Shown piece by piece: positions 1-9,112 of a stretch of 64,000 bases of DNA. The DNA comes from Metabacillus halosaccharovorans. GTDB lineage: Bacteria > Bacillota > Bacilli > Bacillales > Bacillaceae. Where the stretch lies: assembly GCF_002019635.1 (NCBI RefSeq), contig NZ_KV917372.1, positions 1,364,001 through 1,428,000 on the forward strand, read 5' to 3'. The position numbers were made by a program, and so were the translations under genes. Below the pieces are notes generated by a model. The model ran no database searches. It was not told the DNA's origin and worked only from the letters and a program-made list of their open reading frames with translations. Each line of letters begins with the position of its first letter. The stretch's first letter is position 1.

Positions 1-547
1 ATATCATCACAGGTGATGAACTATTGCCTGCTTTCTTGGCAAGAGTAATGACATCTCTCATGGCATCCGACGCAGTAATAATATCATCCCAATTGTACTT
101 TGCACCTGTATTTTTTACAGGCTTAGATTGTTGTCCATTTACTTTTTCCTGAAGCTCAAGGAGCTTTTGTGACAGCTGCTTAACCTTTGTGAAATCCTTC
201 GCAATCTCGATTGCTCCAACTATTTTATCGCCAACTTTAATCGGCAGTGTCGTATTAACTGTATCAATTAGCAATCCTTTATTATTTTTATAGGTTTGGG
301 ATTGCTGATAAATAGGTCTTCCTGTTTCGATAACCTTTAATAAAGTACTTGTTTGTTTACTTAATGAAGGAAACACATCTAACACATGCAATCCAAGAAC
401 TTCATCAATCTCAACACCATCGTGTTCTGCAGCCACCTGATTATAAAATATCGTTATTCCTTCGTAATTTACGGCATGAATGGCTTCATCTATGCTACTT
501 AAAATGGCTTCAAGCATTTGCTTCGTTTCAAACGTTTTTAATATCAC
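1..547 (-). CDS. Sigma-54-dependent transcriptional activator, RocR-like (5' part only)
   Basis: The visible N-terminal ~182 residues form a PAS sensor region (about residues 8-115), a linker, and the beginning of a sigma-54 AAA+ domain; the segment ending SSPVMI normally runs straight into the GETGTGKE Walker A motif, which lies beyond the window edge. Such proteins hydrolyse ATP to open RNA polymerase-sigma54 promoters, and the RocR branch responds to amino acids. The start is GTG at 547, with AGAGGTGG six bases upstream; the nearby ATG at 550 is followed at once by a stop codon. The target genes are outside the window. The family call rests on the domain order seen by eye, and the inducer is unknown. 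Confidence 0.8.
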   Translation of the reverse strand, partial: MILKTFETKQMLEAILSSIDEAIHAVNYEGITIFYNQVAAEHDGVEIDEVLGLHVLDVFPSLSKQTSTLLKVIETGRPIYQQSQTYKNNKGLLIDTVNTTLPIKVGDKIVGAIEIAKDFTKVKQLSQKLLELQEKVNGQQSKPVKNTGAKYNWDDIITASDAMRDVITLAKKAGNSSSPVMI

Positions 548-738
548 ATGAAACCACCTCTATTCCAGCCAAACTATGGAGTTAATCGGTCCATATTCCC
601 ATTTTATTAAATGAAGGAAAGATGTATGCTGTGTCCTGAGAGCCCTCTATTACCAAAAATATCTTTTATCGTACCCTTATGTGAAATGAAATGACCTTAA
701 TCTAATATCCGCTTGAAAAAAGCAAATTTAAGCAATAT

Positions 739-1521
739 TTATTTCTTTCTTAAACTTGCCCTTCCATTTTCCCATGTAACTGATACTTTACATTCAAAGA
801 GCTCAGTAAGCTTCTCATCTGAAAGCATATCTTTTGTTAGACCAGAATCAAATACCTGACCATTTTTTAATAAAAGTGTGTGTGTAAAGATTGGTAAAAT
901 TTCTTCGACATGGTGTGTAACATAAAGAAGAGTTGGCGCAGTGCTCTTTTCTGATATGTGAGTTAATGCGTCCAATAACTGCTCACGGGCTAAAAAATCC
1001 AACCCTGTAGTCGGCTCATCAAGAATGAGTAATTCAGGGTCTGCCATTAGCGCGCGGGCAATAAGTACCCTTTGTCTCTCTCCTTGGGAAAGAGTTTCAT
1101 ATGGCCTATCAGCATAAGAAAGACAATGTAGTTCCTCTAATAATCCAATTGCTTTTTCTCTTATTTCTTCAGTCGGCTTTTCATATAAGCCGATCGATGC
1201 ATAAGCTCCACTTAATACAATTTCAAAAGCACTGTCAGAAGGATAGAATTTTTGTTGGAGTCTAGAAGAAACGAGACCAATCTTTTGGCGAAGCTTTTCT
1301 GCTAAATAATCGCGGCCAAAGACCTTATCTAATACCTTTATAGAACCTTGTGTTGGAAAATAATAAGCACATAGCATGTTTAATAGCGCCGTTTTCCCAG
1401 CCCCATTCAATCCATATAACACCCAATTCTCATGTTGGTTAATGTGCCAATTGATATTTTGCAATATCCACTGTCCATTTCTTTTTAATGAAACCTGATC
1501 TAACTCAATTATTTTCTCCAT
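739..1521 (-). CDS. ylmA: ABC transporter ATP-binding protein, YlmA-like
   Basis: A 260-residue stand-alone ABC ATPase. It has a Walker A at about residue 39 (GLNGAGKT), the signature LSQGERQR at about 143, a Walker B LLILDEPTTG, and the switch His in YVTHH. No permease gene is adjacent, which is also the case for the YlmA/ModF-type ATPases it resembles, so the transported substrate or other role cannot be inferred. The start ATG has AGGAGAG five bases upstream. The family assignment is firm; the ylmA symbol is a resemblance call made without a database search. Confidence 0.8.
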   Translation of the reverse strand: MEKIIELDQVSLKRNGQWILQNINWHINQHENWVLYGLNGAGKTALLNMLCAYYFPTQGSIKVLDKVFGRDYLAEKLRQKIGLVSSRLQQKFYPSDSAFEIVLSGAYASIGLYEKPTEEIREKAIGLLEELHCLSYADRPYETLSQGERQRVLIARALMADPELLILDEPTTGLDFLAREQLLDALTHISEKSTAPTLLYVTHHVEEILPIFTHTLLLKNGQVFDSGLTKDMLSDEKLTELFECKVSVTWENGRASLRKK

Positions 1522-1612
1522 AAGTACTCTCCTGAATTTTTTGATTATTTTGATCGTACCATAGATATTTGGGCTAGAAAAAGAAAAATAGACGATTTAA
1601 TAATCGTCTTCA

Positions 1613-2248
1613 TTAAAAACCAAATAACGCTTTTAAGCCTTGATATCCAAAATATCCACCAAACCCTAACAAAGATAATCCTGAAATAATGGATATGATT
1701 TTTAAGCTTGTATCATTTAAAAGTTTTCGAAAGCCTGTTGTCAGTCCCGCAACAAATATATCCCATAACGTAAGCCCTACAAATATCATACAACTATAAA
1801 TAAGAAGCTGGCTTGTACCGCTTTCATGTGCTGTTTTCGCCAAAACTGAACCATATATCCCAAGCCAAAATAAAATTGATAAAGGACTTGTTATCGACAT
1901 CATAAATCCAGTAAAAAAACATTTACTCAGTGAATCTTTTTTTCTGCTGTATGTAAGATTAACGCGATTAACACCTAAAATACTTTCAAACCCTGAATAT
2001 AAAAGAATAAATCCTCCAAATAACCATAAAAAAATTTGTACAAAGGGAATATCTAAAAAATTCACCATTCCTAAGTAAACAAACAGCATAAAAATAGCAT
2101 CTGCTATCATTGATCCTGCTCCTACGATCCATGCATGCCAGAATCCATTTTTAATTCCTTTATCAAGACGGGCCGAATTGACGGGCCCAATTGGAGCAGC
2201 AAGTGATAACCCTAAAAGAATATAACCGACCAAAATGCTAATACTCAA
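1613..2248 (-). CDS. LysE/RhtB-family amino acid exporter
   Basis: A hydrophobic protein of about 211 residues and six predicted membrane segments with the LysE-family opening AAPIGPVN, which exports basic or neutral amino acids or related metabolites. I prefer the TTG start at 2248 because AAGGAG and GAAGGA lie just upstream and the product then begins directly in the first membrane helix. An in-frame ATG at 2302 would add 18 charged residues that the family normally lacks. It is monocistronic and faces a divergent gvpU-like gene. The substrate is unknown. Confidence 0.8.
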   Translation of the reverse strand: MSISILVGYILLGLSLAAPIGPVNSARLDKGIKNGFWHAWIVGAGSMIADAIFMLFVYLGMVNFLDIPFVQIFLWLFGGFILLYSGFESILGVNRVNLTYSRKKDSLSKCFFTGFMMSITSPLSILFWLGIYGSVLAKTAHESGTSQLLIYSCMIFVGLTLWDIFVAGLTTGFRKLLNDTSLKIISIISGLSLLGFGGYFGYQGLKALFGF

Positions 2249-2409
2249 ATATCCTTCTCTCCTTTTAATGGACTTGTACATTATATGAAAAAAGTTGTCC
2301 ACTATGAGTGAATATTCGCTCTTTCTTTTTTAAAGAAATATTTGATGTTTAACTTATAAATTAAGGGCATGATAACTATACCAATATTATTGATCAGAGG
2401 TGTTAGGTT

Positions 2410-2835
2410 ATGGCAAAAGAACAAACACAAATGAGTACAAATGATGCAATCATGTTAATGTTTTTAGATTTAGTTGAACAAGATGGAATTGAAGTAGATA
2501 TAACACTTACAGTAAATGGTTCAATTGTATCTGGAACATTAATTGGTGCTACAGCCTACTACGAAGGAGTTACAGAGGCATCAAAAAACTTTGAGGATAG
2601 CACAATGTCTAAAATCATCTCAAAAAAATTTCATGATTTAAAAGAAGAGTATGCAAAACAGAAACAACAAGAAGCAGAAAAGGAATCAAAGGAAAAAGAA
2701 AATTCTTTTACCTTTATTCATCTAAAGAATGCAAAATATGTAACTAACCAACATGAAATTGCACATACAAATGGAACATGGTGGAGGGGAAAAATTGCGT
2801 CTATCGATGGATTTTCGTTTAATTCATTCGTTTAA
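2410..2835 (+). CDS. GvpU-like gas vesicle accessory protein, orphan
   Basis: A soluble 141-residue protein. Its N-terminal half has the pattern of a hydrophobic helix followed by DITLTVNGSIVSGTLI, then an acidic-lysine-rich linker (about residues 78-100), then FIHLKNAK and WWRGKIASIDGFS. This arrangement matches Bacillus GvpU, an accessory protein of gas vesicle clusters. No gvpA, gvpN or other vesicle gene is visible nearby, so a vesicle role here is doubtful; the family may have a more general function. It is preceded by GAGGTGTTAGGTT and followed by a strong terminator. Confidence 0.65.
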   Translation: MAKEQTQMSTNDAIMLMFLDLVEQDGIEVDITLTVNGSIVSGTLIGATAYYEGVTEASKNFEDSTMSKIISKKFHDLKEEYAKQKQQEAEKESKEKENSFTFIHLKNAKYVTNQHEIAHTNGTWWRGKIASIDGFSFNSFV

Positions 2836-2847
2836 ACATAGTTTTTT

Positions 2848-2871
2848 GTCCCCCTATAAGGGGGACTTTTT
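2848..2871 (+). terminator. Intrinsic terminator after gvpU-like gene
   Basis: GTCCCCCT and AGGGGGAC arms are separated by three bases and followed by a T run. Confidence 0.85.
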
Positions 2872-3014
2872 AGGGGAGTTACCTTTTAAGAGGTGTTGAG
2901 GAAGCCCCTCCCCTCTATCTTGATCACCACACGATCGAATTTTTCTCTTGCTTTACATAATCAAACTCATCCTATCCAACAATAAGCGTAGGGAAGTTCG
3001 AGGAGGTTTTATTG

Positions 3015-4376
3015 ATGAGTAATACAGGACAAAAGAAAAAATCAACACAAGGTGATTTACAGTGGTGGCAGCTTTCTTTAATTGGGATCGGATGTACGAT
3101 TGGGACGGGATATTTTCTTGGATCTGCAATTGGAGTAAGTATTGCCGGACCTTCAATCGTTTTTTCCTTTTTACTAGCTGCTTTGGGCACTTATATTGTA
3201 TATAATGTTTTAGCCAAAATGACAGCACAGGATCCTCAAGAAGGGTCATTTTGTTATTATGCTGGTAAAGCTTTTGGAAAATGGGCAGCGTTTGGATGCG
3301 GATGGAATTATTGGTGTTCAAATATTCTAGTGATGGGTAGTCAATTAACAGCTTTGGCTATTTTATCACAATTTTGGTTTCCTAATGTTCCTTTGTGGAT
3401 ATTTGCCGCTGGCTATGCAATTCTTTCAATTTTAGTTGTGATTACAGGAACAAAAGGCTTTGATAAGATGGAGAATTTATTTGCCATTATGAAATTTGCT
3501 GCAATCCTTATGTTCATTGTCCTCGCTTTTGCCGCACTATTTGGCTGGATCAATGGAGATGGTACGAAGCCACCAGGAGTTCCTCTAAAACTTGATGAGC
3601 TTTTTCCTGAGGGATTTCGTGGTTTTTACGCTTCTCTCATTTATGCTTTTTATGCATACGGAGGAATAGAAGTTATCGGAATTATGGCGATGCAATTAAA
3701 AAATAAAGAAGATGCTCCAAAAGCAGGAACGTTCATGCTTATCAGCTTAACAACGGTTTATGTATTGTCGCTCGGACTGGCAGTCTCCTTATCAGGGATC
3801 GATGCGTTTCATGACAAGGAAAGCCCTTTTGTAACAGCACTGGCAAGTTTTAACCTTCCATTTTTCCCTCACGTGTTTAATGGAGCGATTATTATTGCCG
3901 GATTTTCTACAATGACGGCTGCATTGTACGGGGTAACAAATTTACTTGTCACCCTGGCAAATGATGGAGATGCACCAGCAGTGTTTTCAAAGAAACTAAA
4001 TTTCAAAAGCCTGCCTTTACCTTCTTTAGGTCTTGCGACAATTGGGCTTAGCGCTTCTATTATTACAGCATTATTGCTTCCTGGTAAAATTTACGAATAC
4101 ATCACAACAGCAGCTGGTATTCTGCTTTTATATAATTGGTTGTTTATCGTGTGTTCTTCTTTTAAACTTTTGGAGCTCAAAATTTGGAACAAACTGCTCG
4201 CCATTCTTGGACTGGTCTTGATCCTTGCAGCAATCAGTGGAACTTTACTTGAAAAAGCTATCAGACCCGGTTTTTTTGTTAGTATTTTGGTTGTGGCCTT
4301 AATAGGCATCGTTTGTTTATTTATGCGAAAAACGTGGAAGAAAACAACTGGGGATGGAAATATTAAATATTACTAA
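3015..4376 (+). CDS. APC-superfamily amino acid permease
   Basis: A 453-residue integral membrane protein with about 12 predicted helices. The N-terminal segment GIGCTIGTGYFLGSA matches the unwound TM1 substrate-binding motif of the amino acid transporter (AAT/APC) family, so it probably imports an amino acid by proton symport. The paralogue in B. subtilis could be one of the YbxG/AlaP group; specificity cannot be read from the sequence. The ATG at 3015 is preferred over the TTG at 3012 because AGGAGG then has an eight-base spacing. It is monocistronic and ends in a terminator shared with the convergent spoIIP-like gene. Confidence 0.85.
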   Translation: MSNTGQKKKSTQGDLQWWQLSLIGIGCTIGTGYFLGSAIGVSIAGPSIVFSFLLAALGTYIVYNVLAKMTAQDPQEGSFCYYAGKAFGKWAAFGCGWNYWCSNILVMGSQLTALAILSQFWFPNVPLWIFAAGYAILSILVVITGTKGFDKMENLFAIMKFAAILMFIVLAFAALFGWINGDGTKPPGVPLKLDELFPEGFRGFYASLIYAFYAYGGIEVIGIMAMQLKNKEDAPKAGTFMLISLTTVYVLSLGLAVSLSGIDAFHDKESPFVTALASFNLPFFPHVFNGAIIIAGFSTMTAALYGVTNLLVTLANDGDAPAVFSKKLNFKSLPLPSLGLATIGLSASIITALLLPGKIYEYITTAAGILLLYNWLFIVCSSFKLLELKIWNKLLAILGLVLILAAISGTLLEKAIRPGFFVSILVVALIGIVCLFMRKTWKKTTGDGNIKYY

Positions 4377-4405
4377 ACAAGCCGAGTGGAAATTCGGCTT
4401 GTTTT
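4377..4405. terminator. Bidirectional intrinsic terminator
   Basis: ACAAGCCGA and TCGGCTTGT arms with a T-rich tail on the plus strand and an A-rich flank serving the minus strand. It serves the permease and overlaps the end of the convergent spoIIP-like gene. Confidence 0.75.
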
Positions 4406-5555
4406 ACTGTGAGTTTACTTCTTTAGCTTTTTGCTCATTGCGAATAGATTCTGCATACACCTCTGCAAATGCATCAATTGTTCGTTCTAATTCATCTAAA
4501 TGATTGTCTACCCCTCCTATTTCAACTAATAACGCTTTATTTGATATATCTTGATTATAAACACCATTACCCTCACTTTTTGTTTTTAAGAACACTCCTC
4601 GACTAATACCCGGAAACTTCCCCTCTAACTTTTGGTGAATTTCTTTTGCAAAATCCAGATTTTCCTGATAATCTTTATTCTCTTTTCCCACAACAAAATA
4701 GAGTCTTGCATAACTTTCTCCATTAATCGTTTTTGTCGTAATTTCTTTACGAGCAGAATCACGATGTAGATCCAAATAGTACACAAAGTCATTCTCCTGT
4801 GTTGATGCTGCTTCATCAACGATATCACCTGAAAGTGTATATGCTTTTGTAGAGCTCCATCCCTTGCTATGGAGTTTCTGTGTCATATTTGTTTTGTCAT
4901 GCTCTACACCAATTCCTTCTTTCATTAAATTTTTAGCTAATCGGCTTCCGAGTCCAATCACATTTGCTCTTTCATCAGAGCTTATTGCATCATTTGGTTG
5001 TGTAGCCCCCTTTAATAAAGGTAAAAAAGACTCCCAACTATGACTTTGATAAATAAATACAGTTTTATTCTCAGCATTTGTAACAGGATCTTCTTGCTCT
5101 AATTCTCTACCTGCCAATTTTTCTTCCGCTACTTTTCTTTCCTTTAAGAGAACTTCTGTTGGTGGTGGTGATTCAAATGGGATATTAGTTAAATCTGTTC
5201 CTTCTCCGGCAACTGCAATTTCAGTATCATACAGCCTCATACCCGGTAATTCATTCCCTAAAAATGTTCTTGCATCAGTTGGTTTAATACTTGTAGCAAG
5301 CTGAATAGCCAGAGTTGAAATATTAGAGGCATCCATGAATTGGCTATCAGAATCTTGATAAAAATAATGATTTTCAGACTGAAGAAATTGAGCAAATAAT
5401 TGCTCAGTATTCATTGAACCGATTGTTCTTTGAATACTATAAGAATCGATCGTCACTTGCATAGTGATGATGATCCCGATTAAGCAAAAGATGAAGACCA
5501 GCACAAGTATAGGTACATAAATGAGTTTAAAGAAGAATTGAATTGTCGATTTCAC
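4404..5555 (-). CDS. SpoIIP-family sporulation peptidoglycan amidase/endopeptidase
   Basis: A 383-residue protein with an N-terminal membrane anchor (about residues 10-32) and a C-terminal SpoIIP/amidase_3-like domain. Family landmarks are YQSHSWESF, the NVIGLGSRLA segment, DLHRDSARKE and LLVEIGG; the His and Glu residues in these are the expected zinc ligands. In B. subtilis SpoIIP removes stem peptides and cuts cross-links during engulfment, working with SpoIID. Spore-formers often carry more than one SpoIIP paralogue, and this copy is not next to gpr, so it may be the secondary one. It is divergent from a SpoIID-domain gene. Confidence 0.85.
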   Translation of the reverse strand: MKSTIQFFFKLIYVPILVLVFIFCLIGIIITMQVTIDSYSIQRTIGSMNTEQLFAQFLQSENHYFYQDSDSQFMDASNISTLAIQLATSIKPTDARTFLGNELPGMRLYDTEIAVAGEGTDLTNIPFESPPPTEVLLKERKVAEEKLAGRELEQEDPVTNAENKTVFIYQSHSWESFLPLLKGATQPNDAISSDERANVIGLGSRLAKNLMKEGIGVEHDKTNMTQKLHSKGWSSTKAYTLSGDIVDEAASTQENDFVYYLDLHRDSARKEITTKTINGESYARLYFVVGKENKDYQENLDFAKEIHQKLEGKFPGISRGVFLKTKSEGNGVYNQDISNKALLVEIGGVDNHLDELERTIDAFAEVYAESIRNEQKAKEVNSQ

Positions 5556-5788
5556 CGTACAACCTCCTTAAATCTATGTATATGAGGAGGGGACAATAGT
5601 ATGGCTTAATTATTTTCCTTATACTTACTAATTATTTACAAAAAACCTCATCGATCTCCGTTGTAATTTTAGAGTCATCATTCTCATAAGTTTTTCCCTT
5701 TAATCTCCTATTGCTCCTACTAACCTCTCTTTTGTATGATTCTCCCTGTAATACTATTAATCTTTTATTCGAAGGAGAATGAGTATAT

Positions 5789-7765
5789 TTGAAAAGGAAT
5801 AGTTTATTTTTCATGGTTATTATCCTATTTTTCTCTATTTTTCCTTTTTCTAAATCTTCAGCAGCTATTTCAGAGCCTCAAGTACAAGTTAAACTTGTCA
5901 ATTATATTGGTAATCAACCACAGCTTTCTTTAGAAATTCATGGAGAGTTTTTTATTACAAATCATAATTTACGTTTACTTGATAAGAAAACGTATGTGGC
6001 AAAAGTTGAAAATGGAAAAATCTCATTATTTGATGGCTCAACGAAATTAATAACCGTTGACCAGCTGGAGCTAACTCCTGTGTCATACACAAACTATCTG
6101 GAAGTCAATAACCGTCCTTATCTTGGATCATTCCGATTTGTTGTTGAACAGGCAAAATATATTCGTCCAATTAATACTGTCTATCTGGAAGATTATTTAA
6201 AAGGTGTTGTTCCATTTGAAATGATGGCAAGCTGGAACAAAGAAGCACTCAAGTCTCAAGCAGTTGCTGCTCGCAGTTATGCAATTGGTTATCTGTCACG
6301 AGTGATAGACGATACAATTAACTATCAAGTTTATGGCGGCTATGCTTGGCATCCAAATACTGATGCCGCAGTAAATGAAACCTATGGTGAAGTGTTAAGA
6401 CAAAATGGTCGTCTTGTGAGCACTGTTTTTTCAGCGAGTAATGGCGGACGAACAGAGTCAAATGCTAATGCGTGGGGTAGCACTGCATTATCGTACCTGC
6501 CTATTAAAACAGATACCTTTGATGCAAAAACTCCTTGGCAATTTACAATAAAAAAACAGCAAATTAATTCTTCATCACTAAATTTAAAGAAACCCTCGTT
6601 ATGGTGGAATACAACAACAGAAATGGATCGTTCACTTACGTCTACTATGAAAAATTGGCTTTTCCAAAATGGTTATGCAGGAAAGGATATCAAAATTGTT
6701 TCAATTCCTAAGCTAATACTTCATACACCAACATCAGGCGGCCGAGTCTCTAAAGGAGATATTACGATTGAATTTTATGTAAAAGACAGTGTAAATAAAG
6801 ATGGAGAGCTAGTTCTACAAAAGGTCGAATATGTAAACATTCCAGCTACCCGTATTCGTGCTATGATTGGAAACCGGGTAATCCTAAGTTATCTCGTTAC
6901 AAAACAATCAGAAACAAATGATAGCTTCACTCTACACGGTTTTGGAGATGGACATGGTGTTGGTTTGAGCCAATGGGGTGCAAAAAACCGCGCAGATGCA
7001 GGACATTCCTATCGTGAGATTTTAAACTTCTATTATGACGGGACAACTATTGTCAAAGATTACGCAGAAAGACACCAAGCATCTGGTACTACACCACAAC
7101 CTGTTGTAAAGGAAGATTCATCTGTTAGTACTATACAGCCCGTTCAAAAAGAAGAACCACCTGCTAGTACTACAATACAACCTGTCGAGAAAGAAGATAC
7201 ACTTAAAGACACAAATCAGCCTGTTGTTACAACACCAATCAAACCTGCAACACCCGCTAAAAAGCCAGTAATCGATAAAAAAGCTCCAATCATTAGCCAG
7301 GTAAAAGTAACAAGTGATCAAACTAAGAAGAAAGCAACCATTTCCTTTCACACTAATGAATCAGGAAAAGTCACAATCTATATTAAAAATGCGCAAGGGA
7401 AAATTTTGCATTACCTCTTAAAGGATTCCTCAATAAAAGCAGGCTCAATTAAGAAGGAATACAATTTCTCTTCATTAGCAAATGGGACATATTTTGTAGG
7501 GATTGCAGCAGTCGATAGCAGCAATAACCGTGCTTCTACATTACCATCTTTTACAGTAAAAAAGCCTGCACCTGTAGTGAAAACAAAAACAGGTAAAGTT
7601 AATGCCACAAAACTAAATGTCCGTGCTGCTGCTACTACTAAAGCAAAAGTTATAGGTTCTTTAAAGAAAAACCAAACCGTTACCATTGTTACTACAAGTG
7701 GATCATGGCATAAAATTAAGTATGGCAAGTCATATGGATATGTGTCAAAATCTTACATTAAGTAG
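5789..7765 (+). CDS. Secreted SpoIID/LytB-domain protein with C-terminal SH3 domain
   Basis: A 658-residue protein with a signal peptide (residues 1 to about 26) and a SpoIID domain containing VPFEMMASW (Glu144, matching the catalytic Glu of SpoIID lytic transglycosylases), SQAVAARSYA, SNGGRTES and GDGHGVGLSQWG. These are followed by a repetitive linker with three PV-KE(E/D) units (about 430-480), an Ig/Fn3-like module (about 500-595) and a bacterial SH3b domain at the end (about 600-658). The start is TTG, nine bases after AAGGAGA; the nearby ATG is out of frame. SpoIID trims glycan strands after SpoIIP removes peptides, and this divergent pair suggests a joint wall-remodelling role, but the SH3b and repeats are more typical of LytB-like vegetative proteins. 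Confidence 0.85.
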   Translation: MKRNSLFFMVIILFFSIFPFSKSSAAISEPQVQVKLVNYIGNQPQLSLEIHGEFFITNHNLRLLDKKTYVAKVENGKISLFDGSTKLITVDQLELTPVSYTNYLEVNNRPYLGSFRFVVEQAKYIRPINTVYLEDYLKGVVPFEMMASWNKEALKSQAVAARSYAIGYLSRVIDDTINYQVYGGYAWHPNTDAAVNETYGEVLRQNGRLVSTVFSASNGGRTESNANAWGSTALSYLPIKTDTFDAKTPWQFTIKKQQINSSSLNLKKPSLWWNTTTEMDRSLTSTMKNWLFQNGYAGKDIKIVSIPKLILHTPTSGGRVSKGDITIEFYVKDSVNKDGELVLQKVEYVNIPATRIRAMIGNRVILSYLVTKQSETNDSFTLHGFGDGHGVGLSQWGAKNRADAGHSYREILNFYYDGTTIVKDYAERHQASGTTPQPVVKEDSSVSTIQPVQKEEPPASTTIQPVEKEDTLKDTNQPVVTTPIKPATPAKKPVIDKKAPIISQVKVTSDQTKKKATISFHTNESGKVTIYIKNAQGKILHYLLKDSSIKAGSIKKEYNFSSLANGTYFVGIAAVDSSNNRASTLPSFTVKKPAPVVKTKTGKVNATKLNVRAAATTKAKVIGSLKKNQTVTIVTTSGSWHKIKYGKSYGYVSKSYIK

Positions 7766-7837
7766 TAATACTGCTCTAGGTTAAGCACTTTTTGCAAAAG
7801 CTAATTATACGATTAACATTGAAATGATAGTAAAACA

Positions 7838-7880
7838 AAAGGGACTTTTGCTCATATACAATGAGCATAGTCCCTTTATT
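7838..7880. terminator. Bidirectional intrinsic terminator
   Basis: AAAGGGAC/GTCCCTTT outer arms with inner GCTCAT/ATGAGC arms, flanked by T- and A-rich sequence. It lies between the convergent SpoIID-like and cold-shock genes. Confidence 0.8.
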
Positions 7881-7895
7881 ATGGTTTAATTAGCT

Positions 7896-8096
7896 TTAGA
7901 TTTTTTGAACGTTAGCAGCTTGTGGTCCTCTGTTGCCTTCTTCAATGTCAAAAGTGACCTCTTGGCCTTCATCAAGTGATTTGTACCCTTCACCTTGAAT
8001 TGAAGAGAAATGTACGAATACATCATCTCCACCTTCAACTTCAATAAATCCAAAACCTTTTTCTGAGTTAAACCATTTTACTTTTCCTTGTGCCAT
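7896..8096 (-). CDS. Cold-shock protein (CspB/CspD type)
   Basis: A 66-residue single OB-fold protein with both RNA-binding motifs, KGFGFIEV (RNP1) and VFVHF (RNP2), which acts as an RNA chaperone and transcription antiterminator. The ATG at 8096 is chosen because AGGAGG lies 10 bases upstream and the product then starts [10 protein letters not shown] as in the family; a longer frame to 8123 adds unrelated residues. The upstream 200 bases are gene-free, which fits the long 5' leader typical of csp mRNAs. The exact paralogue (B or D) cannot be decided by eye. Confidence 0.95.
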   Translation of the reverse strand: MAQGKVKWFNSEKGFGFIEVEGGDDVFVHFSSIQGEGYKSLDEGQEVTFDIEEGNRGPQAANVQKI

Positions 8097-8298
8097 CTCA
8101 ATATTTCCTCCTAGATCAATCAAAACACGTTTGATGATAATTTCGATATCTAGTATTACCTTTAGAATAAAAAATAAACATCAAATTTCATTTTTCAATA
8201 AATTATTTTAAAATGAATATCCCCGATAAAATGTAATGACAAAATTTTCTATGATAAAATAAAGAAAAGAGAGAAAAGACTAAAAAAAGGACTGTGAA

Positions 8299-9096
8299 GT
8301 GACGATGACAGATTACAAGGTTTTATTTTTGGATATTGATGGGACCATTCTCAAACCAGATGATACGATTGAAGACTCAACAAAAAAAGCTGTAGCAGAA
8401 GTAAAAGAAAAAGGTATTGAGGTTTTTCTAGCCACAGGCCGACCGCTACATGAGATCTCACATATAGCAGAGGAATTAACTATTACTTCATTTATCGGCT
8501 ACAATGGAGCATATGCTATATATAATAATCAGGATATTTTCAGATCTCCTATGAACAGGACGACAGTTGAAAGCTATGTGAATATTGCAAAGAACAACGG
8601 ACATGAGCTGGTTCTTTATACACATGAGGAAAATATCTTTTCAGACATAGATAGCCCTGTGGTAAAAGAGTTTATTTCAGCTTTTCACTTACAAAAAAAC
8701 AACAGTTACTCTGTTGATGTACTTGATAAAATACTCGGAATCACTCTTATAAATCTAAGTGAAAATGAACCGGCACTTTATGAAAAAGCAGATCCCTCCA
8801 TACACTTATCACAAGTAAATGTTGATGGACTCCGTCATTGCTATGACGTAATCCGGGATAATGTGAACAAAGGGATTGCTGTACAGCATATTTTAGAACT
8901 TTTACAAATCCCAAAGGAAGCATCAATTGCATTTGGGGACGGCATGAATGACAAGGAAATGTTAAGTGTTGTTGGAGAAGGATTTGCGATGGGAAATGGA
9001 CACCCTGATCTTTTCCAATATGCAAAATATAAAACAACAAAAGTGACAAACTCAGGTATTTATAATGGATTAAAATCATTAGGACTAGTCGATTAG
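8299..9096 (+). CDS. Cof-type HAD-superfamily phosphatase
   Basis: A 265-residue protein with HAD motif I LFLDIDGTIL (Asp11 nucleophile, Asp13 acid), motif II in FLATGRP, and motifs III/IV FGDGMNDKEML. A C2B cap domain sits between motifs II and III. The Cof subfamily dephosphorylates small sugar phosphates or cofactors; the substrate is unknown. GTG at 8299 follows AAAGGAC at normal spacing; ATG at 8305 is an alternative. It is followed after 16 bases by the DUF1801 gene, probably one operon. Confidence 0.85.
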   Translation: MTMTDYKVLFLDIDGTILKPDDTIEDSTKKAVAEVKEKGIEVFLATGRPLHEISHIAEELTITSFIGYNGAYAIYNNQDIFRSPMNRTTVESYVNIAKNNGHELVLYTHEENIFSDIDSPVVKEFISAFHLQKNNSYSVDVLDKILGITLINLSENEPALYEKADPSIHLSQVNVDGLRHCYDVIRDNVNKGIAVQHILELLQIPKEASIAFGDGMNDKEMLSVVGEGFAMGNGHPDLFQYAKYKTTKVTNSGIYNGLKSLGLVD

Positions 9097-9112
9097 TTAG
9101 GAGGATCTTCAT

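Noticed and set aside
349-585. 78-residue plus-strand reading frame
   Set aside because: It is antisense to the PAS region of the sigma-54 activator and lacks a ribosome-binding site.
2872-3000. Possible riboswitch or T-box before the APC permease
   Set aside because: Only a GGGGAG/CTCCCC pairing is visible; no conserved T-box or riboswitch sequence.
5632-5814. 60-residue minus-strand reading frame between spoIIP- and spoIID-like genes
   Set aside because: It overlaps the leader and start of the SpoIID-like gene and has no ribosome-binding site or family pattern.
7411-7728. 105-residue minus-strand reading frame
   Set aside because: Antisense to the Ig/SH3 part of the SpoIID-like gene; low-complexity shadow of Lys/Thr codons.
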